This document shows positions 48,946 to 60,955 of a stretch of 64,000 nt of DNA, piece after piece; the first letter of the stretch is position 1, and the number at the start of each line of letters is the position of its first letter. Source of the stretch: Caenorhabditis elegans (Eukaryota > Nematoda > Chromadorea > Rhabditida > Rhabditidae). A model generated the notes under the pieces. It saw nothing but the letters and a program-made list of their open reading frames with translations, searched no databases and was not told where the DNA came from. The stretch spans positions 3,534,001 to 3,598,000 of the forward strand of contig NC_003281.10 of assembly GCF_000002985.6 (NCBI RefSeq). The letters run 5' to 3'. The position numbers were made by a program, and so were the translations under genes.

Positions 48946-51939
48946 AATAGTCAATATATTAAAATATAAATAGTACCTCTGCAGACAAATCGAAAATTAG
49001 TCTTGCATATGCAATACAAACAAAAGCTAGTAAAATGTCTATGTCTCCCCACAATACAAGCCGCTTTCTTTCCTCATAAAAACCGTGTCAACCGAACCAT
49101 AATAATCATATCTCTTCCTCCTTTGTTTTTATATGTTACCTGACTATTATTTCATCCCACCCCACCCCCATCTCCCCCTATTTTCCGCATTGTTTATGTG
49201 TCTCATTAGTGTGTATCGATAACCTTCTCCTCCTCGCGACGACCCTCGTTCCCCTCTTCCGATAAGTTTAACAATTCGAATATCCGAAGTGCCAACAAAA
49301 GTGGTCCCTTACACCGAGAGATACCAGCTGACTGTGCTCTTCACTAATCAGAAAACTCCTTTTTACCTTTTCCTACCTCTTCCCTTAAACCAACATTCCT
49401 TTTTCATCAATTCATTTGCAAAAACACTGAATAATACATGCGATTTCCCGTATAATAATGCTACATATCTCTGCGTCTCTTCATCTTCTATTATCTCTCT
49501 TCTCTTCTATTCGGCTTCTTCCATATGTTCGTATGTGTATCTATCCTCCTCCGTCTTCCCGGCTGCTCGGTTGTGCCCGGCCACCTGCGTCTCTTCATCT
49601 TGCACAGTGTCTCGGCGATCCGTCAAATGTTGCAATGATCGAAAAGAGTGTCCCTATCGCCTTTTGATTTGCATTCGGATACCTTCGCACGTCCCGAAAA
49701 CAATTTTGCCGAATTATGACTAACACCCGGTTTTTTGTGTGTGGCTTGTTTCAATATTTGCATTTTTCGTATAACATTTATGAATATATTTATGTGGTAG
49801 ATACTATAGATTTACCCTTGGATACGGTATCTTCCATTTTAGTGAAGGGCCCACAGATATTTGCTTTCTGAGTTTTGTAGAAATTTTCTTAGAAATTTTA
49901 AATTTTGTTTTTCGATTTCCTTGGAAAAAAATCCAAACTAAAAATTAAAAAAATCCAAACTCAAAGATCAAAAATTTTTCGGAAACCAGTTTTCAAAAAA
50001 TTTTTTTAACGATATCTTCATATTTTTCGATTTAAAAAATAAAACTAAAAGAAATTTAGAAAAGTTTAGAATAAACGATTCGAATATTGTTTTTATAATT
50101 GAAAAACGAAAATTTTTTAATTTTTGAGATATTCAAAAAAGTCTGAAAATGTTTTGAAAAATTTGATTAATTTTTAAAACAATTTTCTGACAAATATTAA
50201 TTTTTAACAATTTTTGTTCATATTGTAAAATAATTAGTTTTCAAAAAAATTTAAAAAAAAACAAAAAATTCAATTTTTAAGTTTTCTGAAAAATAAAAAC
50301 AAAACAACGAAACTTCAAAAATATGTTTTTAGAATTTTTTGAAAAAATCCGAAAAAAAAACATTTAATGAAACTTTTAATTGATTTATTATCCAAAAACT
50401 GAAACAATTAGCAGAAAAATTTGATAAGTCTGAAAGAAATTAAGGCAGAAAATTAAAATAAAGCACTTTTCTAAAGGTTTTGAATCGAAAAAGTAAACTT
50501 TTGAAACTTTGAAAAACCGATTAATTGGTATAATCGAGAAGTAAAATTTCCTATTTTTATTCATTTTCCAGTTTTTTTTGGAAAATCAAAATTCGTCAAG
50601 TCTGAAACCGAAAAAATGGGAAACGGAATTTTTGAACATTAGGCACGATGAAGGCAGGCATTTTGAGCCTTACCTTAAGTTCCAAATAATTTCCAATCCT
50701 CCATTTTGGCAACCGGAACTTTTCTCCACCACTACCCCGATTGATGCTCGTAAACCATTCTCCATTTTACGACTTTTCAACGATCACGTTTACAACTGAC
50801 GTTGTATATTCCCAAGTTGCAATTTTCTTTTTCTCCACTACTCCCCGTGTTCCCATTCCCATATAAAAAGACAAAAATGCATATCAAATAGTTCCTCTAG
50901 CCAATCGCATAAATCAAACAAAAAAAATAGAAAAGGAGGGGTGATGGGATGTCGTTTAGAACATGCAGAACATGTTAGATGGTGGTTGGACGGTGGTGCA
51001 CATTTTTCTATTTGCCTAATAGTTTAGGTCGTTTCTTTATTGCACAAGATGTTCTTATTACCTCTCCCTTCAATAAGAGCATATTCTTTTGAACAACAAT
51101 TTTTGGACGTTGTTTTTTTCTGAGGTACTCTGTGAACTTTTTAAGAAACATAGGTATATAAATTTTCACTAGGTATTCTTTCATTAAAACCAATATAATT
51201 TTAGAACCTTTTTCATTTAAGATGTGTTTTGGATACTGTCTAAAAAATTACACACATTTTTTAATGGAAATTGGGATTAGAAATTCTAGACGGATTTTTT
51301 TTAAATTTCAGTATAAATATAATTTTTTTTTTCATAAGAACAACAATTTAAATAAAATTATTGATAATTTTCAGCAGAATTAGATTAAAATGTTTTGGTT
51401 AAAATTGCCAATATAATTTTTTTAAACTTTTTTCCCAACAAAGATTTTAGCATAATAAGACAAAAAACACTAAAAGCTTATACGATATTAAAGTCTCGTA
51501 CGTTTCAGTCCAAAATCCAAAATTTCTGTACAAAACTTTCCAGCCGTTTTATTGTTTAGGCCGTGCATATTTTGGCCTTGCGAAAAAAATTTGTTGACAA
51601 TAAGTACATTATACCTTTGACCACCTTTACGTGGCATAATTAGGATGAAATTTCGTAATATATTTCATAAGTCCCTGACACATAACACAACTATTTTGTC
51701 AAATTTACTAGTGTGATTTCTTAAATTCCAAGTTTAGATATTTAGATCACCGATGTGTTATATGTTTTTATATAGACTGATATCTTATAAAAAGGACCCA
51801 GAAAAAGTGTCATCCAAATGTATATATGTAGTGGTATTTTGGAATTATTACATTTTACATTTTGAAATGCGTATAAAACTAATGAATATTGTTCATTGCT
51901 CTGTGCCCATTATTCATTTTTATTTAAAATTTTTCATGT

Positions 51940-52022
51940 GTGCGGCAAATTTCAAAATTTGCCGATCTCGGCAGATTCGGCAAACGGTAAATTCGCCAAA
52001 TTCGGCAATTTTGCCGCACGCT
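51940..52022. repeat. GCCG-type palindrome
   Basis: GTGTGCGGCAAATTTC at the left pairs with GGCAATTTTGCCGCACGC at the right. The middle holds CGGCAGATTCGGCAAACGG. Confidence 0.7.
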
Positions 52023-54091
52023 CCTGATTGAGCTCCCTATCAAAACCCGTCAATCTCTCACTGTTTCCTCTAAGCTCTTCCGGCTTGTACTACTCGCCAA
52101 TAAATCGCCTTCAAATCGATCTCATAAAAATGTTCGTGTGCTCATCCCAACAGCTTGTGCTCCACACACACACACACAGGGTGCCCCTTGATCAATTCAA
52201 AACGCGCCCGGCGTTTTTATTACTCGAAGTCTCGTTTTACACATTTCTTCTTCACTCTCGCTCGATTCTCAACTTTTCTGCCCAACTCTCGGATCATTTT
52301 TTTTTGTGCCTTTCTCTTTTTTTTTTCGAAGTGTGTAGCTCCAGGAGACACTTTCAATTTTTGAATGATGTACTTATTGCAGCCCATCTGTATGTACAAC
52401 TTTCATTATTATTAGTACTAGTGGTGGCATTCGGAAAATCACCAAAAAACCGTTTGGTTTGTAATAGACAGCATCTACTAGTTTTCTATCCCATTGTGAT
52501 CAGCCTTACCACCTGTTGACGCTGATTCGATTTGAGATTCACTTTGAAACTTGGATATAGTTAAAGTGTTCACTTCATTTCATACTGTTGCATTTTATGA
52601 ATAGAAAGTATTTAAATGTTAGTCTAAGTTCCAAAAATGGGTAGTTTTAACTCTAAATATTGATTTATAAAAATCGCTGAAAATTTAGGTTTTACCGAAA
52701 TTTTTGAATTTAGTTCTCAAAAGAACGGAAATGCTTTCATGCTATTTATGCTATTTAAACTGTTACTTTTATACAAAAATCCGGCGTTCAAAAATCAGTA
52801 GTGAAGAATTTAATTTTTCAATTTTGAAAAAAATTCAAATGGCTGAATTATTTTTGAATTCCCGCCCAAATTTCCAGTTAAATTCTATAGTTTTCTTACA
52901 CTTGTTTCTTTGAAATTGTATGTGTCTGTGAAATTTTTAGACATTTTATCGCAAAAATTGTTTTATACAAATGTGATTTTTTTTTTGAAATTATCTAGGC
53001 CAATTTTAGAGGTCAAATTTTTTTCCGGTGAAAAAATTTCAAATGTCTGAAAATTTGACTAAAAATGTTTCTAATTATCCAAAAAAAATTAAAATGAAGA
53101 AAAACCAATTAATTTAGTCGGAAACCGCAAAAATGTAAAGTCAAATTTAATTTGGAAGTTTTTTGATTTTTGCAAAATTATGATAACAAAAATCATTAAA
53201 AATTTAAAAAAAATTCTAAAAGTTTTCAACAGTTTTTTTTATCAACAGTTTTTTTTATCAACAGTTTTTTTTATCCGGTATATTTATACTGTTTTCTATC
53301 ATCTTTAAGTTAAAAAAAAACTTGTTCCTTTTAAGATACTTTTCTTGCTTCCCTTTTTGTTCTCGAGTATTAACGGTTTTTCTAGCATACCACACACTTT
53401 TTTCGTAGAATTCCATTTTTAACGACTTGTATCATCATTGGCTCTTCACCCTCTTCTAAATCTCCTCAACATGTGTACTTTATCATTTCGACAACACTAC
53501 CAAAAACTCAACCGATACATCATTGAGTTGATCCCTTCGGGGATTCTTTTCGGGTTTTGGGTTTTTGCTGGAGCGGGCTCCTCCAGCTCATTTCATATGC
53601 ACAATTTGACCGCCGCTCTCTTTTTGTTGGTAAAGTGCGAAAGCGGATATGTTTTTGGCGAGAAACAGCTTAGTGTGAAAGCGAAGAAGGAGATGAAGCC
53701 ATTTCTTTTGACCTCCTCCCACTTGCGTTTCCTTGAATCTCTGCGTCGTTTGGAAGAGAGTGAAGATTTTGGAAGAAAAAGAAGAAGCACTACGTTCCCT
53801 TTTTAGTTTTCTTGCAAAAAATTCAATTTGAAATTTCGAATGTTGCGATCACGCTCTACTGGTGTTTTTTTCGGCCAGCACTCATTTTTAGGTGCCCAAG
53901 AACTATCTAGATCATCTGAAATTTCAATTAGTGACGATAGGCGCTCAGGTAACCTTGTAGGTGAAGAAGGTAAAGTTTGCGGCAAATTCAGCAAATTTGC
54001 CGAAACGGGCAACTCAATTTCATGCTATTTTACTATAATTTTTTGAACAAAATTAACATTTTTGGTCAAATTTTTTAAAACCCAATTTGTG

Positions 54092-54160
54092 GTGTGTGCG
54101 GCAAATTTTCAAAATTGCCGAGCTTGGCAAACGGAAGTTTCGGCAAATTTGCCGCATATC
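54092..54160. repeat. GCCG-type palindrome
   Basis: GTGTGCGGCAAATTTTC and CGGCAAATTTGCCGCATA bracket GCTTGGCAAACGG; same design as 51940-52022. Confidence 0.7.
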
Positions 54161-56721
54161 CCTTTTTTAGATGCTTCAACTTACCTGTAATTTTGGAAGA
54201 TTCGCTCAATTCTTTATACATATTTTTTTCGCTTTTTAAATTATTTTTCGAGATTTTTTTTTCCATTTTTTCTCAAAAATCTGAAATTTTCCAACCTATC
54301 ATTTCTTCTTAGTCCCATCATCTTCTCGCCGCTCTTCTTTCCATCTACATTTTGTCTAATTTGCACTCAATTTCGTGTCATTCAATTATATCATAAGCGA
54401 CTTGAGTCGACCGCTTCTCCTTTTTCTTCTTCTTTTGCAGTTTCTCCTCCCTCACCAACGTCCTTAATTTCTAATCCGCTTTTTGGTTTGTATGTGTGCT
54501 TCTCTATACTTCATCTTTCTTGCAGCAGCTCCATTTTCAATTTATCTGGGAATTATAGGCTAGATAGCTTTGTTGAAAATTTTCAGAGAAAATTTTTAAA
54601 AACTCGTATTCTAAATCTGAACGACATACTATAAACTTGAAATTTTCAAGGTAAATACCCCTAGTTCGTAGGAATATCGTATCAATTTTTGTCGTATCAA
54701 TTTGACAAAAGCCTAGATATTTATTTTTCACATGAACCCATCTAAACAAAACATACAACAATTCTAGGAATGACATACATAGTACATATTATTACTACTT
54801 TTATTTGGTCTCACAGGAAATGTACTTTTTGCATCAACTATAAAGATATATAAATACCGCACTCATTTTTACATACTTTATTTCATAAATCTTTATTTAA
54901 AGCCACATAATTTAAATTTAGGGAGATGTTCCTTAATTTTGAAGAAACATACTCCTGTTTTGAAAAATGCATAGGTCTAGTTTAAAGGTAACACTATTTG
55001 AAAGGCACGTAGTTCAAATTCAAGAGTGCATACCTGAATTAGACATAATTTAAAGTTTAAGCTACAAATCCTTTTTTTGAAACACATACCCGAAAGGTAC
55101 ATTTAAAGGCACATAGTTTTAAAGCAAGTTAAAATTCAAAGATTAAAGGTGTATATTCCAGAAATTTTCTTTCTACAAATACCATAACCGTACTCTTATT
55201 ATACTCATCTTCAACTTTTTCTCCGTTTCCCGTGCCACGTCATCAATCAAAACTTCTCGGTGTGTATGTCACATATCCTAAGAGGGCCTAATAATTGCCT
55301 CCGATTCCATCCAATTTTTGGCGGCAGCGGAGTCCAGGTCCACTTTCATTCTATTTTCGCCCTCTCCTAAAGCACACAATTCGTTTTCTAACGTTTTTTT
55401 TTTCCTTTTTTCCTTCTTCTATTGGGTCCACTCCACTTCATAATGTGTTGTTGCTGGGGTGGAAGGAAGGAAGAAGAAGCTGTCCCAGTTTTCTCATTTA
55501 TTCTATTTTTCCTTCATTCCATCTGGCTCCTTATCTCTTTGGGGTTCTCAAAATTAAAATTTGGCTTTGTTTCGTTCCTTCCCAAAGAATTTTCGCGCGT
55601 TATTTATTGAATTTCCTTGGGGGCTCCGCGAGCACTTTCGCCTCATTAGATGGAAAAAGTAATGTGTGGCAGGGTGATGTAGTCATGGATTTAGCACTTG
55701 GAGATTTGAATTTGGTGCGGTATTTTTAGAAAACTTTTTTCAAAAAGTTTTTTTGAAGTTTTTAATAGAAAAATATCAAGCTTTGCAACGTTTTTTCACC
55801 AATTTAGAGCATTTTTTCTTTCCTGGAGAAAATTGTTTCTCATTGAAATAAACAAATTTTGATAAAGCTTAGAATTTGCTCTTTGATTTTGGAAAAAAAT
55901 TATTTTTTTTCGATTTTTTGGAATGTGTTCTTCTGTTTCAATAGTTCGAGTTTCGGCTAATTTTTAAATTTAAAAAAAAACACTCGAAATTAACTTTCAA
56001 TTTTAAAAATTCCATATTAAAAAAAAACAATTTTTAGTAGAAATTCGTAATTTCAATTAGCTTTTTTTTTCCTAATTTCGCTGCAGCGCATTTTCTCAGT
56101 AGTATTTTTTGAATATTTTGTGCTGGAGTTTAAAGGATTTCATTTTCTAATAATTAGCCATTTGAAAAACATATTATTGACGAAATTGATAAATAAAAAA
56201 AAATATTTAAAAAAACTAAAACGCGAAGACATCTGCGGGCTTTTTTATTGGTTCTAAAATTTAATTTCTCCCAAAATTTTTTACAGACAGGGAACTATTT
56301 AAAAATAGATCTAATCCGACCAAAAATTAAAAAAAATCAATAAAACACCCCGCCCATATAATGGCTCTTAACTGCATTAGCCTCTCCCTAAACTCTCAGA
56401 ATTTGAGTCCATCCGTCCACTACTACTAGTCCTTCCTATTCTTCTTATGTTGCACTTATGTTCCAAAATCTTCAATTTCTTGCTACATTTATCCCTTTCT
56501 TTGACCACTCTCTCTCATCTGTTTTTCATTTCCCTATTCCTATTTTTTGAGGCTTTTCCTCCTCCCGGCTAAACAAAAAAAACTATAAATTGAGCAGCAA
56601 ATTGGTTTTGTCTCTCGCTCACTCAGCTGACCTCGTCGAACATCTCTTCGAAAGTTTTTGTTTTTGTTTTCCTCCGCTTCCTATCTCTCTCTTTGCCTGT
56701 CTCTTCACTCATTTTTAACTA

Positions 56722-56727
56722 TTTCAG
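56722..56727 (+). promoter_or_regulatory. ptp-1: Probable spliced-leader acceptor of ptp-1
   Basis: TTTCAG after the pyrimidine-rich TTTTTAACTA lies about 43 bp upstream of the ptp-1 ATG. No 5' exon is recognisable nearer. Confidence 0.4.
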
Positions 56728-56769
56728 ACGGCTTCTGTTCCTTTTTGCACAATAATGACATAAGCAGCT

Positions 56770-59700
56770 ATGCGTCTCGGATCGAATAGTTACGATGTAC
56801 AGAGGACGGAGGCAATTGGTCAAACGCCTGTCAAGACACCGCCTCCAAATCAGATCCGATGTACAGTTACCTTCCTTGATAGCACTTCTTATCATTTTGA
56901 AATTGAGGTGAGAGGTTTTTTTAATGTAATTATTATTTTTGAAAGCTTGGCTTTATGAGAAAATTTGACGTACTTGTACGGAAAATTTGTATTTTTTTCA
57001 GCTATAAAAGAAATCTAGGAGATGATTCAAAAAGCCTTTGACTGACAAATTATATTGTTTATGATTTGGAGAATTTTTCGTAAATTTTCCAAAAATTTGT
57101 AGAACATTTTTATTTGGAAAAATTAAAATTTGAATTTCGCGCCAATATTTTTGAAAAATCAAAATGGGGCTTCTTCATTGCGCTCACTTCTGTTGAGGCT
57201 GAGCAAGCTGTATATTATAAATTTGAAAGTTTTAAAACTTTTTTTAGAAACTCAAAGTTTTCCGCATATTGTTAATTGATAATTTTTCATGGAATTTTTT
57301 TGAAAAGAAAATATCAATTTTGCAAAAAAAATAGTTGTTAATCGTATAAATTTCCACATTTTCAACTAAAATATCTTTTAATTGACTTCATTTTTGTATT
57401 TTTGTATTGAATCAAAATATATTCCAATTTGAAATATTCAAGATGGTATTTACTTGGCATCAACAACTTTCAATTAGCCGGTTGTTTTCGATTTCAGTTA
57501 AGAAAAAAGTGCAGAAGAAGTGCATTAAATTCTTATATGATTCACCAGGTCTACTGTGCCTACCTACATTCACGTAGGCAGGTAGGTAGGCAGGCCGCAG
57601 GAAACAAGTTACTCAATTTTCAGAAAAACTCCCTGGGAATCGTACTTTTAGAAAAAGTATTCAACTATTTGGAGATTATCGAAAAAGATTATTTTGGCCT
57701 CGTCTTCATTGCAGTCGATAATTCTAGTGCTCAGCAGAAGGTTTTTTCAACTTTCCAAGGCTTTTCCTACAATAATAATTTCAGAAATGGCTGGATCCGT
57801 CGAAAAACTTGCGAAAACAAATGATTTGCCCACCGTATCATTTGTTCTTCCGTGTCAAATTCTACGTACGGGACCCGAATCGTCTACGAGACGAGTTTAC
57901 GAGGTTCCAATTCTATCAACAAGTTAGGCAGAATTTGGAAGAAGGAAGGCTGCCGTGTAATGAAGGATCACTTGCGTTGTTGGCTAGTTATGTGGTACAA
58001 GGTTAGTGAGAAGGTGTGCCTGCCTGCCTACGCCTACCTACGATCCCTTTGTAGGCATGTGCGTAGGCATTATTGTGCCTTCTATAGACTATAGTTGCGC
58101 ATATGATCTGATGTTTTTGGTTTGTAATTGCAAATTTTGTATACACCATATTTGACGAGCAAATTTCAAATGTTTAATGCATCACAATTGACGCGCAAGT
58201 TTCATATGATGCATTTGGTCCGTAATTTCAGTATTCGAATGCACCATGTTTGATGAGAAAATGTTCAAATTTCAAAGATTCTGCTCTGCTCAGTGTCATG
58301 GTTCTAATGCATCAGATGTGACGCGCAATTTTTTTTTGTTCACAGTACCATATTCCACGCAAAATCGAAATTTGATAATAAAACTGATTTTTACAGCGGA
58401 AGTCGGAGACTTTGAGGAGAAAACTCATGGAATGTCCCGGACGTGTCTGTGCTACAAAATTCAATTTGCTACTCTTCCAGATGATTTTTCGGATCGCGTC
58501 GCAGAACTTCATCAGCTTCATATGTAGGTTTTTTAGGATTTTATGGAAGGCAGGCAAATCTGTATACCTACATCAAATGCCTTTTATCCTGATTTTTTTT
58601 CAGCGGTCAAACCCCTGACGTAGCAGAGCAGAACTTTCTTGACCACGCGCGGCGTCTCGAAATGTACGGAATGGATGTTTATGACGGAGTGGACGCAAAT
58701 CATCTTCCGATCGAAATTGGAGTAGGAGCAGTTGGAATTAAAGTATTTCACGAGGGAATCAAGATGAATGAGTACGCGTGGGTACGAATAAGAAAACTTA
58801 GCTTCAAGAAAAAACAATTTCAAGTTTTGGTGGCTAATGAGGATGGAGTGGTGAGTTTTTGGCTATGGAATCTGTGAAAAAATTCGCCTAAAAAACTAAA
58901 AGTATATAGCACAATTTATTCCAATTTTGAAAATTAGGCAATAGGCAGGCACGTAGGCATAATTTTAAGTTTGTGCAAAAAAGTATGACGTATTGGTGCG
59001 TTATTTGCCTTGTTTTCAATTAGAACCTTGATGCCTCATATTACACACAAAAAAAAACAATTAGATTCGGAGAGACTTTATGAAAAAAAATTTCTTTTTT
59101 TTAAATTATGGCTGAACTTTGACGTACAAATTTCTAATATTCGGTTACAAAATCCTAATTTCAGAGCGAAACAATCATGATCTTCAACATCATGTCCGCG
59201 AAAATCTGCAAACTTCTCTGGAAATGCTGCATCGAGCAGCACACGTTCTTCCGGCTGAAAACTCCTCCAAAAACGCCGCAAAGGAAGGTTTTCAACTTTG
59301 GATCGAAATTCCGATATAGTGGACGAACCGAATATCAGACACTTGAGGAGAATGAGCATCGGAAGTCAGCTGGACATCGGAATTTTCATAGGTGAGAATT
59401 TATCTTTGAAAATTGATTTAGAAATTAAAATTTTGAAAAAGCCACCCCATAGCTGGTCGTGGAACAGTTTTCATGGCAAGGTCACTCCCCCCCCCCCCTT
59501 TACAGTAACCCTGACACTGCTCAAAATTCAAAGTTTTGTCTATTTTGATCTAATTATAGTTTGCTGTATATCCAGTTGTCCCTTTTTGTTTTCGTTTTTG
59601 AGAAAACAAATTATGATCCCTATAAAAAATTGGGCCCATGACCACGTTATTCACATATTTTTCTAGAAATGAGCCTTGAAAATTCCGATATTCTCAATGC

Positions 59701-60592
59701 AGGCGATAGGTTAATTTATTTTTAAAAAGTATAAAAAATTCAGCGCAACATGTCAACATTTTCCAAATAATAAGTTGCAAAAGTTGGCTCAAAATGAAAC
59801 TTTATAGAAAAATGTTCAAAAATCCTTCAAAAACAAAAAAAACCTACCTGCCTGTCTGCCTCCTTTTAGTGCCTACCTCATGCCTATATGTAAAGTGTTA
59901 AAATTTTCATTTCCCAGTAAAATTTCGGAATATTAACGATGTGACACTAGATTTTATGTAAAAATGCAGGAATCTGCAGTAGGTTTTTTCTAAAAATTTC
60001 GTTCAAAAAATTTCAAAAAACTATTTTTCAAATAATTTCAGTGTTCTTTTAAAACAGATTCAAAAATTCATGTGTAAGATTTATTTCAGTGGCAAGAATA
60101 CTCTTACCGAATTTAATTTTTTTTTGAAAATTCTGAAACGAAATTCGAGGGGCCAAAAAGTTTCAATTAACCCCCAAACTTTTAGAATGTAATCAAAAAA
60201 CTTTTTCAGATCCCTCTCAAAATCTTCTTTCCTCCGATCAACGTTTTCCGGCAACACACAATCAATTGATTCATCCCGTTATACCAACACAACAACTACA
60301 GACTCTCCAGAACTTCCGTCCAGGTAACAATTTTAATATGTCATGGTTATGGCAATTATTCGTTTAATAACGACACAAATTGCCAAAACCAAGCCTTTTC
60401 TCGCACTTCTCTCCGCACACGCTTTTCCTATTCTCACAGTGGTCAATTGTTGGCACGTCGTCTGTTGAGTGCCGCCCGTCACGACACGGATTCCTCCGAT
60501 GCACTTGGATATGCTTCCGATGGTGCAGTTGTCTGTGCACCACTCACTACACCACTTTCACCACGACGCACTCGAGACTATGCCACAGATAG
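56770..60592 (+). CDS. ptp-1: PTP-1, FERM-domain protein tyrosine phosphatase (PTPN3/PTPN4 type), N-terminal part
   Basis: Eight coding exons are visible: 56770-56907, 57624-57740, 57785-58001, 58397-58523, 58604-58850, 59165-59391, 60210-60323 and 60440-60592. They give 446 residues in one frame; the last ends at phase 2, so the gene continues past the window. The FERM domain covers about residues 27-305. Its F1 lobe has CTVTFLDSTSYHFEIE and VLLEKVFNYLEIIEKDYFG; F2 has FRVKFYVRDPNRLRDEFTRF and GSLALLASYVVQA; F3 has NEYAWVRIRKLSFKKKQFQV. An FA (FERM-adjacent) segment follows (VFNFGSKFRYSGRTEYQTLE), then a Ser/Thr-rich linker. PDZ and phosphatase domains are expected downstream. Such proteins sit under the plasma membrane and dephosphorylate tyrosines. 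The name rests on this layout and on nhr-6 next door; from the window alone, another FERM-FA protein cannot be fully excluded. The first ATG of the frame is used. Confidence 0.86.
57543..57597. repeat. TGCCTACC foldback just upstream of ptp-1 exon 2
   Basis: GTGCCTACCTACATTCACGT is followed directly by AGGCAGGTAGGTAGGCAGG, an imperfect hairpin of the TGCCTACC family. It ends about 27 bp before the 3' splice site of exon 2. Confidence 0.7.
58014..58082. repeat. TGCCTACC foldback just downstream of ptp-1 exon 3
   Basis: GTGCCTGCCTGCCTACGCCT and TTTGTAGGCATGTGCGTAGG are opposed arms, starting about 13 bp after the 5' splice site. Confidence 0.65.
58130..58345. repeat. GACGCGCAA/CACCATG dispersed repeats in ptp-1 intron 3
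   Basis: Four or five loosely spaced copies of CACCATATTTGACGAGCAAA-type words. Members include AATTGACGCGCAAGTTTCAT and ATGTGACGCGCAATTTTTTT. Confidence 0.65.
59487..59498. repeat. Poly-C tract (12 bp) in ptp-1 intron 6
   Basis: Twelve consecutive C bases (poly-G on the minus strand) before TTTACAG. Long C/G tracts are rare in worm DNA compared with A/T runs. Confidence 0.9.
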
Positions 60593-60699
60593 GTAATTAG
60601 TTTGTATCCAATTCCTGCTATTTGTACAGAGCATCTTAAGAGAGCAGTTCTTTAATATAGTACAAGAATACAACCACTTTTTCAAGAATATCAAATTCT

Positions 60700-60955
60700 A
60701 AAGCCAACCAATCATCGACATTTGTCCCGCCCTTTGCAAATCGCTGATTGGTCGGTGTCGATAACTTCTCAAATAACGTTTGTTGGGTAATCCATAGACA
60801 GGGGTCGTTTGTGTCACGACATGTTCAACTTAACGAACTACTACTACTGTTTCAAGAACTCATTTTCAAATTCGCGCGCGCACGTGAGAGGGCCCACCAA
60901 TCAGCGACACAGGCCACGCCCTTTGCACTTCGCTGATTGGCCGACGATTTCTATG
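60700..60955. repeat. Repeated CGCTGATTGG elements
   Basis: Two blocks, each holding ACCAATCA(G/T)CGA, CGCCCTTTGCA and TTCGCTGATTGG words, about 190 bp apart. Related words (CGTTCGCTGATTGGTCCG) occur at about 17005-17025. Confidence 0.65.

Larger units (their letters stand above)
47694..56769. other. 9-kb intergenic region upstream of ptp-1
   Basis: No exon chain is supported. GCCG-type repeats occupy 48000-48945. A pyrimidine-rich tract spans about 49090-49720, with two copies of CTGCGTCTCTTCATCTT. AT-rich low-complexity DNA fills 49.9-50.5 and 52.6-53.3 kb. Smaller GCCG foldbacks lie at 51940-52020, 53975-54010 and 54092-54160. Open frames at 50578-50799 and 53438-53806 are the longest, but lack family similarity or clean splice context. 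Confidence 0.5.

Noticed and set aside
49289-49723. 144-codon frame on the plus strand
   Set aside because: It lies in a pyrimidine-rich tract giving Ser/Leu-rich translation in several frames, without splice or homology support.
50578-50799. Frame reading RHDEGRHFEPYLKFQIISN after a TTTTCCAG acceptor-like site
   Set aside because: Coding-like composition, but no start codon and no partner exon or family found.
53438-53806. 122-codon open frame on the plus strand
   Set aside because: It starts with a non-ATG codon, has no recognised domain and lies in presumed upstream DNA of ptp-1. It is possible but unsupported.
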